From Bradyrhizobium betae (GTDB taxonomy: Bacteria > Pseudomonadota > Alphaproteobacteria > Rhizobiales > Xanthobacteraceae), in contig NZ_CP044543.1 in assembly GCF_008932115.1 (NCBI RefSeq), positions 6,764,501 to 6,828,500 on the forward strand: DNA of 64,000 bases. Reading direction: 5' to 3'. Numbering within the stretch: position 1 is the stretch's first letter; every line of letters begins with the position of its first letter. The notes beneath the pieces were generated by a model. It had not been told where the DNA came from, ran no database searches, and was given only the letters and a program-made list of their open reading frames with translations. This document shows positions 8,348 to 19,291 of this stretch, piece by piece. The position numbers and the translations under genes are program-made.

Positions 8348-10381
8348 ATGAGTTTTCACTCGATTTACGCCCACGGGTTTGCGCGCGTGGCGGCCTGTGT
8401 CACCACCTCGCATGTGGCCGATCCCACGGCGAACGCGAAGGCGATCCTGGCGGCGGCCAACGCCTGCCACGAGCAATCGGTGGCGGTCGCGGTGTTTCCC
8501 GAGCTGTGCCTGTCCGGTTACGCCATCGAAGACCTCGTGAAGCAGGACCCATTGCTCGATGCGGTCGAGCGCGGGCTCGCCGCGATCGTCGAGGCCTCCG
8601 CGACGCTGATGACCGTGCTGATCGTCGGTGCGCCGCTGCGCTTTGGGGCCCGCATCTACAATTGCGCTGTCGTCGTCCATCGCGGCGCCGTCCTCGGCGT
8701 CGTGCCCAAGAGCTATTTGCCGACCTATCGCGAATTCTACGAGGGGCGTCATTTCGCCTCCGGCGCCGGCGTTGCCGGGGAGACCATTGGCTTTGGTGGG
8801 CTGCATGCGCCGTTCGGCGTCGACCTCCTGTTCGCGGCCGAGGACGTTGCGGGCCTGACCATCGGCGTCGAGATCTGCGAGGATATGTGGATCCCGGTGA
8901 CGCCGGCTTCCGAGCTCGCGCTTGCCGGCGCCAGCGTCCTGATCAATCTCTCGGGCAGTCCGATCACGATCGGCCGGGCACGCGCGCGCGCACTGCTGTG
9001 CCAGTCGACTTCGGCGCGCTGCCTTGCGGCCTATGTGTATTCGGCGGCCGGGGCAGGGGAATCGACCACGGATCTGGCCTGGGACGGCCAAACCTCGATC
9101 TACGAAAATGGAGCTCTGCTGGCCGAGGGCGAGCGGTTCCGCCAGGGCGGCCAGATCACGCTCGCCGACGTCGATCTCGACCTGCTCAGGCAGGAGCGTG
9201 CGTTGATGGGCACGTTCGACGACAACCGCCGGCAGCGCGAGGCGTTCTTCCGCAAGATCACGTTTGCACTGAAGCCGCCCGCCGGCGACATCGGTTTCCT
9301 GCGCAAGATCGAGCGTTTCCCGTTCGTGCCCAGCGACGAAAGCCTGCTCGAACAGGACTGCTACGAGGCCTACAACATCCAGGTGGCCGGCCTCGTGCAG
9401 CGCATGCGAGCGACCGGCACCAAGCGCGTCGTCATCGGCGTGTCGGGCGGCCTCGATTCCACCCATGCGCTCATCGTCGCCGCCAAGGCGGTCGACCTGC
9501 TCGGGCTGCCGCGGGAAAATATCCTTGCCTACACCATGCCCGGCTTCGCCACCGGCAGCGAGAGCAAGACCAATGCGCTGGCGCTGATGAAGGCGTTGCA
9601 GGCGAATTGGCGGGAGCTCGATATCCGCACCACGGCGACCCAGATGCTGAAGGATATCGGCCATCCCTTCGGCAACGGCGAGAAGGTCTACGACGTCACC
9701 TTCGAGAACGTGCAGGCAGGCTTGCGCACGGACTATCTGTTCCGGCTCGCCAACCATCACGGTGGCATCGTTATCGGCACCGGCGACCTCTCCGAGCTGG
9801 CGCTCGGCTGGTGCACCTATGGCGTCGGCGACCAGATGGCGCACTATAACGTCAATGCGGGGGTGCCGAAGACCCTGATCCAGCACCTGATCCGCTGGGT
9901 GATTGCGTCGAAACAGTTCGGCGACGACGTCAACCGCACGCTTGGCTTGATCCTGTCGGCCGAAATCTCGCCCGAGCTGGTTCCGGTGGAGCCAGGTGAG
10001 AAGCCGCAGAGTACGGAAGCGTCCGTCGGTCCTTACGAGCTGCAGGACTTCAACCTGTTCTACACGCTGCGGTTCGGCATGCGGCCGTCCAAGATTGCCT
10101 TCATGGCGCAGCACGCCTGGAAAGACGTTGCCAAGGGCGAGTGGCCTCCGGCGTTCCCCAACGACAAGCGCAAGGCCTATGATCTTGCCGAGATCCGCCG
10201 CTGGCTGGAGGTGTTCCTGCGCCGCTTCTTCGCGTTCAGCCAGTTCAAGCGCTCGGCGATGCCGAACGGGCCGAAGGTTTCGTCCGGTGGCTCGCTGTCG
10301 CCGCGCGGCGACTGGCGTGCGCCGTCGGATTCGAGCGCGGCGGCATGGCTCGAGGATCTCGAGCGGAATGTTCCGAAGTGA
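8348..10381 (+). CDS. nadE: Glutamine-dependent NAD(+) synthetase
   Basis: A 677-residue two-domain enzyme that makes NAD from deamido-NAD using glutamine as nitrogen donor. The N-terminal nitrilase-type glutaminase has the Glu-Lys-Cys triad: Glu52 ([10 protein letters not shown]), Lys121 ([12 protein letters not shown]) and Cys177 (GVEICEDMW). The C-terminal ATP-pyrophosphatase domain has [11 protein letters not shown] from residue 365 and later [12 protein letters not shown]. The start at 8348 places the nitrilase domain at the very N-terminus ([16 protein letters not shown]) and length matches the long NadE form. Its position after pncA fits an NAD salvage cluster. Confidence 0.95.
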   Translation: MSFHSIYAHGFARVAACVTTSHVADPTANAKAILAAANACHEQSVAVAVFPELCLSGYAIEDLVKQDPLLDAVERGLAAIVEASATLMTVLIVGAPLRFGARIYNCAVVVHRGAVLGVVPKSYLPTYREFYEGRHFASGAGVAGETIGFGGLHAPFGVDLLFAAEDVAGLTIGVEICEDMWIPVTPASELALAGASVLINLSGSPITIGRARARALLCQSTSARCLAAYVYSAAGAGESTTDLAWDGQTSIYENGALLAEGERFRQGGQITLADVDLDLLRQERALMGTFDDNRRQREAFFRKITFALKPPAGDIGFLRKIERFPFVPSDESLLEQDCYEAYNIQVAGLVQRMRATGTKRVVIGVSGGLDSTHALIVAAKAVDLLGLPRENILAYTMPGFATGSESKTNALALMKALQANWRELDIRTTATQMLKDIGHPFGNGEKVYDVTFENVQAGLRTDYLFRLANHHGGIVIGTGDLSELALGWCTYGVGDQMAHYNVNAGVPKTLIQHLIRWVIASKQFGDDVNRTLGLILSAEISPELVPVEPGEKPQSTEASVGPYELQDFNLFYTLRFGMRPSKIAFMAQHAWKDVAKGEWPPAFPNDKRKAYDLAEIRRWLEVFLRRFFAFSQFKRSAMPNGPKVSSGGSLSPRGDWRAPSDSSAAAWLEDLERNVPK

Positions 10382-10844
10382 CTTGACGCGTGCAGGTTGG
10401 CCCCACAACGACTTCGCGCCGCGCGGCTCATGAAGCCGGCGGCGCGAAATTGCGTTCAATCTGAAAAGTTCGAGGTCCGGAGTGCCTAGGAGTCCGGACC
10501 TCGTAACCTTGCCCCAGCCTTTGATCCCCCGCCCCATGTGGTCCCCCAACCCCATGCAGCGCGATCAGAGGGTGATGCCCTTGGAAGGCCGCCGATCGAT
10601 GGCTGGGATGTACGCGAAGTATGGTTAGGATTCCAATCCGGATCACTACGGACGCGAACGCGTTTGGACTCGCGCGGCGATGCATACGCCTGCACCGCTT
10701 GCGCGCGTGGCTGCCTGAAATCGATGCAAGCGATCGACGGGATGTCCACATCTCCCTCGGCGTTTCGGAACCCGCATTTCACGGGACTGTCATTGAACTG
10801 GTCTAGCGCTGCCCTTGTCATCGTTGACGGCCAAGGAGCAAGCC
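10382..10844. other. Intergenic region, no supported gene
   Basis: These 463 bases separate nadE from the next operon. Overlapping readings in several frames show no family signature or ribosome site. The only notable structure is the strong hairpin at 10471-10503. The promoter for the isomerase/importer operon is expected in the right half, but no convincing boxes were identified. Confidence 0.5.
10471..10503 (+). terminator. Strong hairpin downstream of nadE
   Basis: A perfect 11-base stem, CGAGGTCCGGA and TCCGGACCTCG, with an 11-base loop lies 90 bases after the nadE stop. It lacks a T-tract on the plus strand, so it could be a factor-assisted terminator or an mRNA-stabilising structure. 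Confidence 0.5.
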
Positions 10845-11660
10845 ATGTCGAAGCCGGTGTTGGGCGCCGCACTGTCCATCAAATCGATCCCCGCCCACCG
10901 CGACTGGCTTCTCGAACGGCAGCGCGACCTCGAAATCCAGGATTTCTTCCGCGCCGATCTGCTCGATGGTGACTGGCGGAGCGCCGCCGCCGAGATCAAG
11001 CAGATGCTCTCGGGCCATACCGGCCGGCTCGGCATCCACGGCCCGTTCTGGGGCTTCGCAATTGGCAGCCACGATCCGATGATCCGCCAGGTCGTGACGA
11101 AGCGCCTGCTGCAGGGGCTGGACGCCGCTGAGTTCCTCGGCGCGACGCAGATGGTGATCCATTCGCCGTTCACGACCTGGGACCACAACAACCTCGATCT
11201 CTATCCTGACAATCGCGGCAATCTCGTCGAACGCGTCAAGGCGACGCTCGCCGCAGTCATCGCGCGCGCTGAAACGATCGGCTGCGAAATCGTCATCGAG
11301 AATATCGAAGACAGGGACCCGCGCGACCGCGTGCGGCTCGCCAAGGCGCTCGAAAGCGCCAAGGTCCGGGTCTCCCTCGACACCGGTCATGCCAATTACG
11401 CCCACATCTCCACCGGCGCGCCGCCGGTCGACTATTACGTCGAGACCGCCGGGGACATGCTGACGCATGTTCATCTGCAGGACACCGACGGTTTCGCCGA
11501 CCGGCACTGGGCGCCGGGCGAGGGCAACATCCCGTGGGTTGCCGTGTTCCGCGCGCTCGGCCGACTGACCTCGAATCCGCGCTTGATCCTCGAGCTCCGC
11601 AATCATGACGACGTCCGCACCGGCGCAGCCCATCTGGCCGCGCTCGGGCTCGCCGAATAA
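10845..11660 (+). CDS. Sugar phosphate isomerase/epimerase-type TIM-barrel protein
   Basis: A 271-residue protein of the AP-endonuclease-family-2 / xylose-isomerase-like TIM-barrel group. The fold signature is a run of metal-site motifs: LGIHGPFWGF, MVIHSPFTTWD, EIVIENIEDRDP, VSLDTGHANYAH and THVHLQDTDGFADRHWAPGE. The ATG at 10845 has AAGGAG nine bases upstream. It begins a six-gene operon with a complete peptide-type ABC importer, which suggests that it acts on the imported compound. The substrate is unknown; sugar acids, inositols and opine-like compounds are possible. Confidence 0.82.
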   Translation: MSKPVLGAALSIKSIPAHRDWLLERQRDLEIQDFFRADLLDGDWRSAAAEIKQMLSGHTGRLGIHGPFWGFAIGSHDPMIRQVVTKRLLQGLDAAEFLGATQMVIHSPFTTWDHNNLDLYPDNRGNLVERVKATLAAVIARAETIGCEIVIENIEDRDPRDRVRLAKALESAKVRVSLDTGHANYAHISTGAPPVDYYVETAGDMLTHVHLQDTDGFADRHWAPGEGNIPWVAVFRALGRLTSNPRLILELRNHDDVRTGAAHLAALGLAE

Positions 11661-11690
11661 CCGCCGTTACAGAGCGCAGGATTGACCATC

Positions 11691-13328
11691 ATGAGCAAGC
11701 TCACCCGTCGCACCATTCTGAAATCCGGCGGTGCTGCCGCCAGCACGCTGCTGCTGCCGCGCTTTGCGATCGGACAAGCGGACAACCGCCCGTCGGTGAC
11801 GATCGCCGTACAGAAAGTCACGAATTCGAACGTGCTCGACGTGCTGCGCGAGCAGTCCAACGTCGGCGAGCGCGTGTTCTTCTCCTCGATCTGGGAAGGC
11901 CTGATCTCGAAGAACTGGCGCGGCAGCCTCGAGGCGGTGCCGGGCCTTGCCACCGAATGGCGCCGCATCGACGATCAGACCGTTGAGCTGAAGCTGCGCC
12001 AGGGCGTGAAGTTCCACAATGGCGACGAGCTGACGGCCGAGGACGTCGTCTTCACCTTCAGCCGCGCGCGCATGTTTGGCGAGACCGAGGCCAAGAGCCG
12101 CTCCACCATCCAGGCCTTCGAGAAAAATCCGACGCCGCGTCCGGGCAAGGAATTGCCGCCTGATGTGCCCGCGGTTGCGCGCCGTATCTGGCCGGACCTC
12201 GTGCGCGTCGACGCCGTCGACAAGTACACGGTGCGCTTCTACAACGCGACGCCCGACGTCACGATCGAGGGCCGCCTGTCGCGCTACGGCTCCGACATTG
12301 CCAACCGCCGCGCCTGGGACGAATCCGCGAGCTATCTCGACTGGGCGCGCAAGCCGATCACCACCGGCCCCTACAAGGTCGTCGAGCTCAAGCCCGACGT
12401 GTCGCTGACCCTCGAAGCACACGACGAATATTGGGGCGGCCGCCCGCCGCTCAAGCGCATCCGCTTCCTCGAAGTGCCCGAGGTCGCGAGCCGCATCAAC
12501 GGCCTGCTCTCGGGCGAATACCAGTTCGCCTGCGACATCCCGCCGGACCAGATCGCCGGCATCGAGAAGAACGCGGCCTTCGAAGTGCAGGGCGGCACCA
12601 TCCTCAATCACCGCCTGACCGTGTTCGACAAGAACCACGCCCAGCTCGCCAATCCGCTTGTCAGGCGCGCCTTCACCCATGCGATCGACCGCCAGGCCAT
12701 CGTCGACAGCCTGTGGGCCGGCCGCACCCGCGTGCCGAAGGGTCTGCAATGGGAGTTCTACGGCGACATGTTCAACGCCGACTGGAACGTGCCCGCCTAC
12801 GATCCGAAGCTCGCGCAGGATCTGTTGAAGCAGGCCAATTACAAGGGCGATCCGATTCCCTATCGCCTGCTCAACAACTACTACACCAACCAGGTCGCGA
12901 CCGCGCAGGTGCTGGTCGAGATGTGGAAGTCGGTCGGCCTCAACGTGCAGATCGAGACCAAGGAGAACTGGTCGCAGGTCATGGAACGTGCGCCGACCCG
13001 CGCGGTGCGCGACTGGTCGAACTCGGCCGCCTTCAACGATCCGGTGTCGTCATTGGTGGCCCAGCACGGCCCGAACGGCCAGCAGCAGCAGATCGGCGAA
13101 TGGACCAACGCCGAGCTGAACACGCTCTCGGAGTTCCTGGAGACCTCGACCGACCGGGCCGCCCGCAGGAAGGCGTTCCGCCGCATGCTGGAGATCGCCG
13201 AGCGCGAGGATCCCGCTTACACGGTGCTGCACCAGAACGCGACCTTCACGGCAAAGCCGAAGTCGATCAAGTGGAAGGCGTCGCCGGCCTTTGCGATGGA
13301 CTTCCGCGCCGGCAATTTCGAGGCTTGA
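11691..13328 (+). CDS. Peptide/nickel-type ABC transporter substrate-binding protein (family 5), Tat-exported
   Basis: A 545-residue periplasmic solute-binding protein of the DppA/OppA class. The twin-arginine signal is LTRRTILKSGGAAAST, ending near IGQA. Family features: LATEWRRIDDQTVELKLRQG, KFHNGDELTAEDVVFTF, and later HAIDRQAIVDSLWAG. The ATG at 11691 is preferred to a TTG three codons earlier. Thirty bases separate it from the isomerase gene and three from the downstream ATPase gene, so the operon is tight. The cargo may be a peptide, glycoside or other oligomer; the adjoining isomerase favours a carbohydrate-like compound. Confidence 0.93.
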   Translation: MSKLTRRTILKSGGAAASTLLLPRFAIGQADNRPSVTIAVQKVTNSNVLDVLREQSNVGERVFFSSIWEGLISKNWRGSLEAVPGLATEWRRIDDQTVELKLRQGVKFHNGDELTAEDVVFTFSRARMFGETEAKSRSTIQAFEKNPTPRPGKELPPDVPAVARRIWPDLVRVDAVDKYTVRFYNATPDVTIEGRLSRYGSDIANRRAWDESASYLDWARKPITTGPYKVVELKPDVSLTLEAHDEYWGGRPPLKRIRFLEVPEVASRINGLLSGEYQFACDIPPDQIAGIEKNAAFEVQGGTILNHRLTVFDKNHAQLANPLVRRAFTHAIDRQAIVDSLWAGRTRVPKGLQWEFYGDMFNADWNVPAYDPKLAQDLLKQANYKGDPIPYRLLNNYYTNQVATAQVLVEMWKSVGLNVQIETKENWSQVMERAPTRAVRDWSNSAAFNDPVSSLVAQHGPNGQQQQIGEWTNAELNTLSEFLETSTDRAARRKAFRRMLEIAEREDPAYTVLHQNATFTAKPKSIKWKASPAFAMDFRAGNFEA

Positions 13329-13331
13329 TCG

Positions 13332-14315
13332 ATGGCGCCGCTGATCAGCATCGAACGCCTCGGCGTCGCCTTCAACGGCGTGCCGGTGCTGCGCGGCGTC
13401 GATCTCACCCTGAACAAGGGCGAGGCCCTCGGCCTCGTCGGCGAGTCCGGATCCGGCAAGTCGGTGACATGGCTTGCTGCGCTCGGCCTGTTGCCGAGGC
13501 ATGCGAAGGTCACGGGCTCGGTCCGGCTCGACGGTCGTGAGATCCTGGACGCTCCGGCGGCCGAGCTCGACCAGGTGCGGGGCGGGCGGGTCGCCATGAT
13601 CTTCCAGGATCCGGCGAGCGCGCTCAATCCGGTGCTGACGATCCGCAAGCAGCTCTGCGAGGCGCTGGCGCTGCATCGCGATCTCTCGGGTGAGGCGGTG
13701 AAGGCCGAAGCGAGGCGGCTGCTCGATATCGTCGGCATTCCCGATGCGAAGCGGCGGCTCGAAGCCTACCCGCACGAATTCTCCGGCGGCCAGGTCCAGC
13801 GCATCATGATCGCGATGGCGCTGGCGGGAAATCCCGACCTGCTGATCGCGGACGAGCCGACCACGGCGCTCGATGCCACCATCCAGGCGCAGATCCTGGA
13901 GCTGCTCTCCAAGATCCGCCGCGAGATGAGCATGGCGATGGTGCTGATCAGCCACGATCTCGGCGTCGTCGCCGAAAATTGCGACCGCGTCGCAGTGATG
14001 TATGCCGGCTGCATCGTCGAGCAGGCGCCCAGCAACCAGCTCTTCGCCGATCCCGTGCACCCCTATGCCCAGGGCCTGATCGGCGCGCTGCCGCCGCTCG
14101 ACGGGCCGCGCCGGCGCCTCACCGCCATTCCCGGGACCGTGCCTGATCCGGCGCGCATGCCCGGCGGCTGCGCCTTCGCGCCCCGCTGTAGGCTCGCGGC
14201 AGAGCCGTGCGGTCTGGCCGCGCCGAGCCTTGCGCCGATCGCGAATGATCGCGCTGTCGCCTGCATCCGCGCCGAAGCGTCGCGCCGGGCCTTGTTCGGG
14301 ATTGCCGCCGAATGA
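13332..14315 (+). CDS. Peptide-type ABC importer ATPase, DppD-like
   Basis: A 327-residue cytoplasmic ABC ATPase. Walker A is [11 protein letters not shown], the signature is [15 protein letters not shown], Walker B is [12 protein letters not shown] and the switch His is in [10 protein letters not shown]. The C-terminal oligopeptide/dipeptide extension is present ([20 protein letters not shown]), with clustered cysteines as in the DppD/OppD family. It overlaps the next ATPase gene by four bases (ATGA). The two ATPases should form a heterodimer driving the permease pair. Confidence 0.94.
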   Translation: MAPLISIERLGVAFNGVPVLRGVDLTLNKGEALGLVGESGSGKSVTWLAALGLLPRHAKVTGSVRLDGREILDAPAAELDQVRGGRVAMIFQDPASALNPVLTIRKQLCEALALHRDLSGEAVKAEARRLLDIVGIPDAKRRLEAYPHEFSGGQVQRIMIAMALAGNPDLLIADEPTTALDATIQAQILELLSKIRREMSMAMVLISHDLGVVAENCDRVAVMYAGCIVEQAPSNQLFADPVHPYAQGLIGALPPLDGPRRRLTAIPGTVPDPARMPGGCAFAPRCRLAAEPCGLAAPSLAPIANDRAVACIRAEASRRALFGIAAE

Positions 14316-15304
14316 ACGGGCCGCTCGTCGAGGTCCGCTCGATTTCGCGTAGCTACAGTATGCGCTCCGGAATGTTCGGCCGAAGCACGGCAGTTCATGC
14401 CGTTGACGGCGTGTCGCTTACGATCCCCAAGGGCGAGACGCTCGGTCTCGTCGGCGAGTCCGGTTCGGGCAAGTCCACCACGGGCCGCATCGTGCTCGGG
14501 CTGGAGCCACCGGACCGCGGCGACGTCAGGTTCGGCGGCAAGCCGATGGCCACGCCGGGAACGCCTGCGTGGCGCGCGCAGCGCGCGCGCATGCAGATGA
14601 TCTTTCAGGATCCGCTGGGCGCGCTGGACCGGCGCTTATCGGTCGCGGCGCAGATCCGCGAGCCCCTGGACATTCACGGCCTCGGGACATCGGCTGAGCG
14701 CGAGGAGCGCGTCCGGGAATTGCTGCGCGCGGTCGAACTGGCGCCGGGGCATGGCGTCCGCTATCCGGGCGCGCTGTCTGGAGGACAACGCCAGCGCGTC
14801 GTGCTGGCGCGGGCGCTGGCGACAAAGCCCGATTTCCTGGTCTGCGACGAGCCGGTCAGCGCGCTCGACGTCTCGATCCAGGCCCAGGTGGTGAATTTGC
14901 TTTGCGATCTGCAGGCGCAACTGTCGCTGACGCTGCTGTTCATCAGCCACGATCTGCGCGTCGTGCGGCAGATCAGCAACGTCGTCGCCGTGATGTATCT
15001 CGGCCGCATCGTCGAGATCGGCAACGCCGACGATCTGTTCGCGCGGCCGGAGCATCCGTACACGCAGGCGCTGGTCTCGGCCTCGCCGGCGCCGGGCCGC
15101 CGCAGCGCGGGCCGGATCGTGCTGGCGGGTGATCCGCCGAACCCGGCTGCGCGCCCCCAAGGATGCGCCTTTCATCCGCGTTGTTCGCGCGCGATCGCGC
15201 GCTGCGCGACGGAGACGCCGGTCCTCTCGGTCGTCGGCGGAGACCGTCAGGTGGCCTGCCATCTCGTGACGGGGCCGCGGGCCGAAACGCGGGACGCAGC
15301 GTGA
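14312..15304 (+). CDS. Peptide-type ABC importer ATPase, DppF-like
   Basis: A 330-residue partner ATPase. Walker A is [13 protein letters not shown], the signature is LSGGQRQRVVLARAL, Walker B is FLVCDEPVSALD and the switch region is FISHDLRVVRQ. It ends with the oligopeptide extension (PQGCAFHPRCSRAIARC). The N-terminus has a longer first strand, typical of DppF/OppF. It overlaps the upstream ATPase by four bases, and its stop shares a base with the start of the permease gene at 15304. Confidence 0.94.
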   Translation: MNGPLVEVRSISRSYSMRSGMFGRSTAVHAVDGVSLTIPKGETLGLVGESGSGKSTTGRIVLGLEPPDRGDVRFGGKPMATPGTPAWRAQRARMQMIFQDPLGALDRRLSVAAQIREPLDIHGLGTSAEREERVRELLRAVELAPGHGVRYPGALSGGQRQRVVLARALATKPDFLVCDEPVSALDVSIQAQVVNLLCDLQAQLSLTLLFISHDLRVVRQISNVVAVMYLGRIVEIGNADDLFARPEHPYTQALVSASPAPGRRSAGRIVLAGDPPNPAARPQGCAFHPRCSRAIARCATETPVLSVVGGDRQVACHLVTGPRAETRDAA

Positions 15305-16233
15305 TGGGACGCTATTTCGCCATTCGCATCGGACGCGCGGCCCTGACGATCGTGCTCGTCGTCACCTTCGCCTTCGTCGTGCTGCGGCTCTCCGGCGATC
15401 CCGCGCTGATGATCCTGGGACCGGAAGCGCCACCGGAAGTGATCGCCGCCTTCCGCAAGGCCTGGGGTCTCGATGATCCCATCTGGTTCCAGTACCTCGA
15501 TTACTTCCGCGCCATCGCGCAAGGCGAGCTCGGCCGCTCCATGCGCGACGGCAGGCCTGCGATCCAGCTCGTGCTGGAGCGAATTCCGGCGACGCTGGCG
15601 CTGACGCTGCCGGCCTTCTTCTTCAAGGTGGCGCTCGGCGTTCCCGCTGGTATGTTTGCCGCGCTGCATCGCGGCTCGGGAATCGACCGTGCCGTGATGA
15701 TGACGGCGGTCGCCGGCTTCACCGTGCCGAGCTTCGTGCTGGCGCTGCTGCTCGTTCTCGTCTTCGCCGTGCAGCTCGGCTGGCTGCCCTCGGGCGGACA
15801 GGACAGCTGGCGCCACGCCATCCTGCCGATCGTGACGCTCAGCCTCGGCGGCGCCGCGGTGCTGGCGCGGTTCACCCGCAGCGCCATGCTGGAGGTGCTC
15901 GGCCAACCCTATATCCGCACGGCCTCCGCCAAGGGCGTGCCGTGGCGCAAGGTGGTGACGTCGCACGCGCTGCCGAATGCGGCGATTCCGACCGTCACCA
16001 TCCTGGGCTTCATGGTGGGCACGCTGATCGCGGGTGCGGTCGTGGTCGAGAGCGTGTTTTCGTGGCCCGGGGTCGGGCGCCTGCTCGTCGTCGCCGTCGC
16101 CAACCGTGACCTCGCTGTCGTGCAATGCATCCTGCTGCTGGTGGCGATGACCATGGTCACGTCGAACCTGATTGTCGATTTCCTCTACGGCTTCCTCGAT
16201 CCGCGGCTGCGCGCCAAAGGAGCGCACGCATGA
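15304..16233 (+). CDS. Peptide-type ABC importer permease, DppB-like
   Basis: A 309-residue inner-membrane permease with six hydrophobic segments, the first at residues 9-30 (AALTIVLVVTFAFVVLRL). Family features: GDPALMILGPEAP, then LGRSMRDGRPA, and the EAA-type loop with TASAKGVPWRKVVTSHALPN. An in-frame upstream extension inside the ATPase gene is not used, because the ATG at 15304 begins the canonical MGRYFAIRIGR. It overlaps the second permease by four bases. Confidence 0.93.
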   Translation: MGRYFAIRIGRAALTIVLVVTFAFVVLRLSGDPALMILGPEAPPEVIAAFRKAWGLDDPIWFQYLDYFRAIAQGELGRSMRDGRPAIQLVLERIPATLALTLPAFFFKVALGVPAGMFAALHRGSGIDRAVMMTAVAGFTVPSFVLALLLVLVFAVQLGWLPSGGQDSWRHAILPIVTLSLGGAAVLARFTRSAMLEVLGQPYIRTASAKGVPWRKVVTSHALPNAAIPTVTILGFMVGTLIAGAVVVESVFSWPGVGRLLVVAVANRDLAVVQCILLLVAMTMVTSNLIVDFLYGFLDPRLRAKGAHA

Positions 16234-17090
16234 CCGACGCGACGCTCAAGGACACCTCCGTCCGCCGCCGTATCAGCCTGCCGGCGATTCCCGTCTCGGT
16301 CGCGCTTGCGGTCGCCTGGATCGTCGCGATGCTGGTGATCGCGGCGCTCGCCGAGAAGATCGCGCCCTATGGCTACACCCAGCTCGACCTGCGTAACCGG
16401 CTGTCCGCGCCCGGCAATGTAGCGCACTGGCTCGGCACCGATGAACTTGGCCGCGACGTGCTGTCGCGACTGCTCGTCTCGATCCGCATCTCGCTGCTGA
16501 TCGCGTTCGGCGCGACGACGATTTCGGCGATCGTCGGCACCACGCTCGGTTTCCTCGCCGCGCATTTCCGTGGGGCCATCGAGCAGTTCGTGCTGATGCT
16601 GACCGACTTCCAGGCCAGCATGCCCTTCCTCATCATGGCGCTCGCGGTGCTGGCCTTCTTCGGCAACTCGCTGCCGCTGCTGATCGGCCTGATGGGGATG
16701 TTCGGCTGGGAGCGCTATGCGCGCATCGCGCGAGGCCTCGCCATCTCCGCCAATGCGCAAGGCTACGCCGCCGCGGTCCGCCAGCTAGGGGCGACGCCGA
16801 CGCGGATCTATCTGCGGCACATCCTGCCCAACATCGCCTCGACCCTGATCGTCTCGACCACGCTGGTCTTTCCCGAGGTGATCCTGATGGAGTCAGGCCT
16901 GTCCTTCCTCGGCCTCGGCGTGCAGCCGCCGATGACCAGCCTCGGCAACATGGTCGGCTACGGCCGCGAGTATCTCACCCGGGCGCCCTGGATCATGCTG
17001 GCACCGGCGACCACCATCGTCGTGACCACGCTGGCCGTCTCCGTGATCGGCGACTGGCTGCGCGACCGGCTCGATCCGACGCTGCACTAG
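16230..17090 (+). CDS. Peptide-type ABC importer permease, DppC-like
   Basis: A 286-residue inner-membrane permease with an N-terminal cytoplasmic tail and six hydrophobic segments. The family pattern [15 protein letters not shown] is present, and the docking loop reads [19 protein letters not shown]. The C-terminal region [15 protein letters not shown] is diagnostic of DppC/OppC permeases. It is the last gene of the importer operon and starts inside the end of the DppB-like gene (ATGA). Confidence 0.94.
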   Translation: MTDATLKDTSVRRRISLPAIPVSVALAVAWIVAMLVIAALAEKIAPYGYTQLDLRNRLSAPGNVAHWLGTDELGRDVLSRLLVSIRISLLIAFGATTISAIVGTTLGFLAAHFRGAIEQFVLMLTDFQASMPFLIMALAVLAFFGNSLPLLIGLMGMFGWERYARIARGLAISANAQGYAAAVRQLGATPTRIYLRHILPNIASTLIVSTTLVFPEVILMESGLSFLGLGVQPPMTSLGNMVGYGREYLTRAPWIMLAPATTIVVTTLAVSVIGDWLRDRLDPTLH

Positions 17091-17254
17091 GGGCGCGCCG
17101 GGAGCAGGGGAGGCCTGCGAACGCCCGATCCGGGCCCGTTCGGCCCAAGTTCCCGTTGCGCCGAGCCACCCCGTGCGCTATCCGGCCGGAAAGGCCTGAG
17201 GCGGCTGCCATATTTTCCCGCCACGGCCGATGCAAACCGAGGACGGAAACCGCC

Positions 17255-19105
17255 ATGCCAGCCTATCGCTCCCGCACCACCACCCACGGCCGCAACATGG
17301 CGGGCGCACGCGGCCTCTGGCGCGCGACGGGCATGAAGGACGGCGATTTCGGCAAGCCGATCATCGCGGTCGTCAATTCCTTCACCCAGTTCGTCCCCGG
17401 CCACGTCCATCTCAAGGACCTCGGCCAGCTCGTTGCCCGCGAGATCGAGCAGGCCGGCGGCGTCGCCAAGGAGTTCAACACCATCGCCGTCGACGACGGC
17501 ATCGCGATGGGCCATGACGGCATGCTCTACAGCCTGCCGTCGCGCGAGCTGATCGCCGACAGCGTCGAGTACATGGCCAACGCGCATTGCGCCGACGGCC
17601 TCGTCTGCATTTCCAATTGCGACAAGATCACGCCCGGCATGCTGATGGCCGCGCTACGGCTCAACATTCCCGCCGTGTTCGTCTCGGGCGGCCCGATGGA
17701 GGCCGGCAAGGTCACGTTGCAGGGCAAGACCAAGGCCGTCGACCTCATCGACGCCATGGTGGCCGCGGCCGACTCCAAGGTCAGCGACGAGGACGTCAAG
17801 GTGATCGAGCGCTCGGCGTGCCCGACCTGCGGCTCCTGCTCGGGCATGTTCACCGCCAATTCGATGAACTGCCTCACGGAAGCCCTTGGTCTTGCGCTGC
17901 CCGGCAACGGCACCGTGGTAGCGACCCATGCCGACCGCAAGCGCCTGTTCGTCGAGGCCGGCCACACCATCGTCGATATCGTCCGCCGCTATTACGAGCA
18001 GGACGACGCCTCCGTGCTGCCGCGCAACGTCGCGAACTTCAAGGCATTCGAGAACGCGATGACGCTGGACATCGCGATGGGCGGCTCGACCAACACCGTG
18101 CTGCATCTGCTCGCCGCCGCCCATGAAGGCGAGGTCAAGTTCACCATGCAGGACATCGACCGGCTGTCGCGCCGCGTGCCCGTGCTGTGCAAGGTCGCGC
18201 CGTCGGTCGCCGACGTGCATGTCGAGGACGTGCACCGCGCCGGCGGCATCATGGGTATTCTGGGCGAGCTCGACCGCGCGGGGCTGATCGACACCTCCGT
18301 GTCGACCGTTCATGCGCCGACCATGAACGACGCGCTGGAGCGCTGGGACATCAAGCGCTCGAAGAGCGAGTCGGTCCGCACCTTCTTCCGGGCCTCGCCC
18401 GGCGGCATCCCGACCCAGGTCGCCTTCAGCCAGGAGCGCCGTTACGACGAGCTCGACACCGATCGCGAGAAGGGCGTGGTCCGCAATCTCGATCACGCCT
18501 TCAGCAAGGACGGCGGTCTTGCCGTGCTCTACGGCAACCTCGCGCAGGATGGCTGCATCGTGAAGACCGCGGGTGTCGATGCCTCGATCCTGAAATTCTC
18601 TGGCCCCGCACGCGTGTTCGAAAGCCAGGACGCGGCGGTGGAAGGCATCCTCGGCGGCAAGGTCGTTGCCGGCGAGGTCGTGGTCATCATCTACGAAGGT
18701 CCACGCGGCGGCCCCGGTATGCAGGAGATGCTGTATCCGACCAGCTATCTGAAATCGATGGGCCTCGGCAAAGCCTGCGCGCTCGTTACTGACGGCCGCT
18801 TCTCGGGCGGCTCGTCGGGCCTTTCGATCGGCCATCTGTCGCCGGAAGCGGCCGAAGGCGGCAACATCGGTCTGGTGCGCACCGGCGACCGCATCGCGAT
18901 CGACATTCCGAACCGCAGCATCACGCTGGAGGTCTCCGACGAGGAGCTCGCCAAGCGCCGCGCGGCCGAGGAGGCGAAGGGCGATGCCGCCTGGCAGGCT
19001 GTGGGCCGCAAGCGCAACGTCTCGACCGCGCTGCAGGCCTACGCCGCGCTCACCACCAGCGCCGCGCGCGGCGCGGTGCGCGAGGTGAAGCGTCGCTCGA
19101 ACTGA
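17255..19105 (+). CDS. ilvD: Dihydroxy-acid dehydratase
   Basis: A 616-residue cytosolic Fe-S enzyme that dehydrates 2,3-dihydroxy acids to 2-keto acids in valine, leucine and isoleucine synthesis. Cluster-ligand regions are [11 protein letters not shown] and [18 protein letters not shown]. Also seen are [12 protein letters not shown] and the C-terminal [18 protein letters not shown]. Length fits the long 4Fe-4S IlvD type. The ATG at 17255 gives the canonical [19 protein letters not shown]; an upstream extension in the same frame is not supported. It is monocistronic, with a strong hairpin about 60 bases after its stop. Confidence 0.96.
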   Translation: MPAYRSRTTTHGRNMAGARGLWRATGMKDGDFGKPIIAVVNSFTQFVPGHVHLKDLGQLVAREIEQAGGVAKEFNTIAVDDGIAMGHDGMLYSLPSRELIADSVEYMANAHCADGLVCISNCDKITPGMLMAALRLNIPAVFVSGGPMEAGKVTLQGKTKAVDLIDAMVAAADSKVSDEDVKVIERSACPTCGSCSGMFTANSMNCLTEALGLALPGNGTVVATHADRKRLFVEAGHTIVDIVRRYYEQDDASVLPRNVANFKAFENAMTLDIAMGGSTNTVLHLLAAAHEGEVKFTMQDIDRLSRRVPVLCKVAPSVADVHVEDVHRAGGIMGILGELDRAGLIDTSVSTVHAPTMNDALERWDIKRSKSESVRTFFRASPGGIPTQVAFSQERRYDELDTDREKGVVRNLDHAFSKDGGLAVLYGNLAQDGCIVKTAGVDASILKFSGPARVFESQDAAVEGILGGKVVAGEVVVIIYEGPRGGPGMQEMLYPTSYLKSMGLGKACALVTDGRFSGGSSGLSIGHLSPEAAEGGNIGLVRTGDRIAIDIPNRSITLEVSDEELAKRRAAEEAKGDAAWQAVGRKRNVSTALQAYAALTTSAARGAVREVKRRSN

Positions 19106-19165
19106 GAGCGTCGAGCGCGTTGCGTGATCGCGAGCGACGCTGCCCGCGCATGGTCAACAAGTTCT

Positions 19166-19191
19166 GAACGGCCGGCGAAAGCCGGCCGTTC
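19166..19191 (+). terminator. ilvD terminator hairpin
   Basis: A perfect 11-base GC-rich stem (GAACGGCCGGC and GCCGGCCGTTC) is capped by a GAAA tetraloop 60 bases after the ilvD stop. There is no long T-tract, but stem strength and position support termination. Confidence 0.7.
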
Positions 19192-19291
19192 GCATTAAGG
19201 ATGCCTCAACGAACTTCAGCAGCCCAAGATTTTACGGCGTATACTGTGCCGACCTTCGCAAATCCATTTCGGGCAACTGGGGCACCACATA

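Noticed and set aside
8234..10555. 773-codon reading frame antisense to nadE
   Set aside because: It lies opposite a gene with complete catalytic motifs, has Arg/Ala/Asp/His-rich shuffled composition and no family motif. This is the usual result of third-position G/C bias.
10538..10972. 144-codon frame overlapping the start of the isomerase gene
   Set aside because: It overlaps a well-supported gene in another frame and shows no coding signature.
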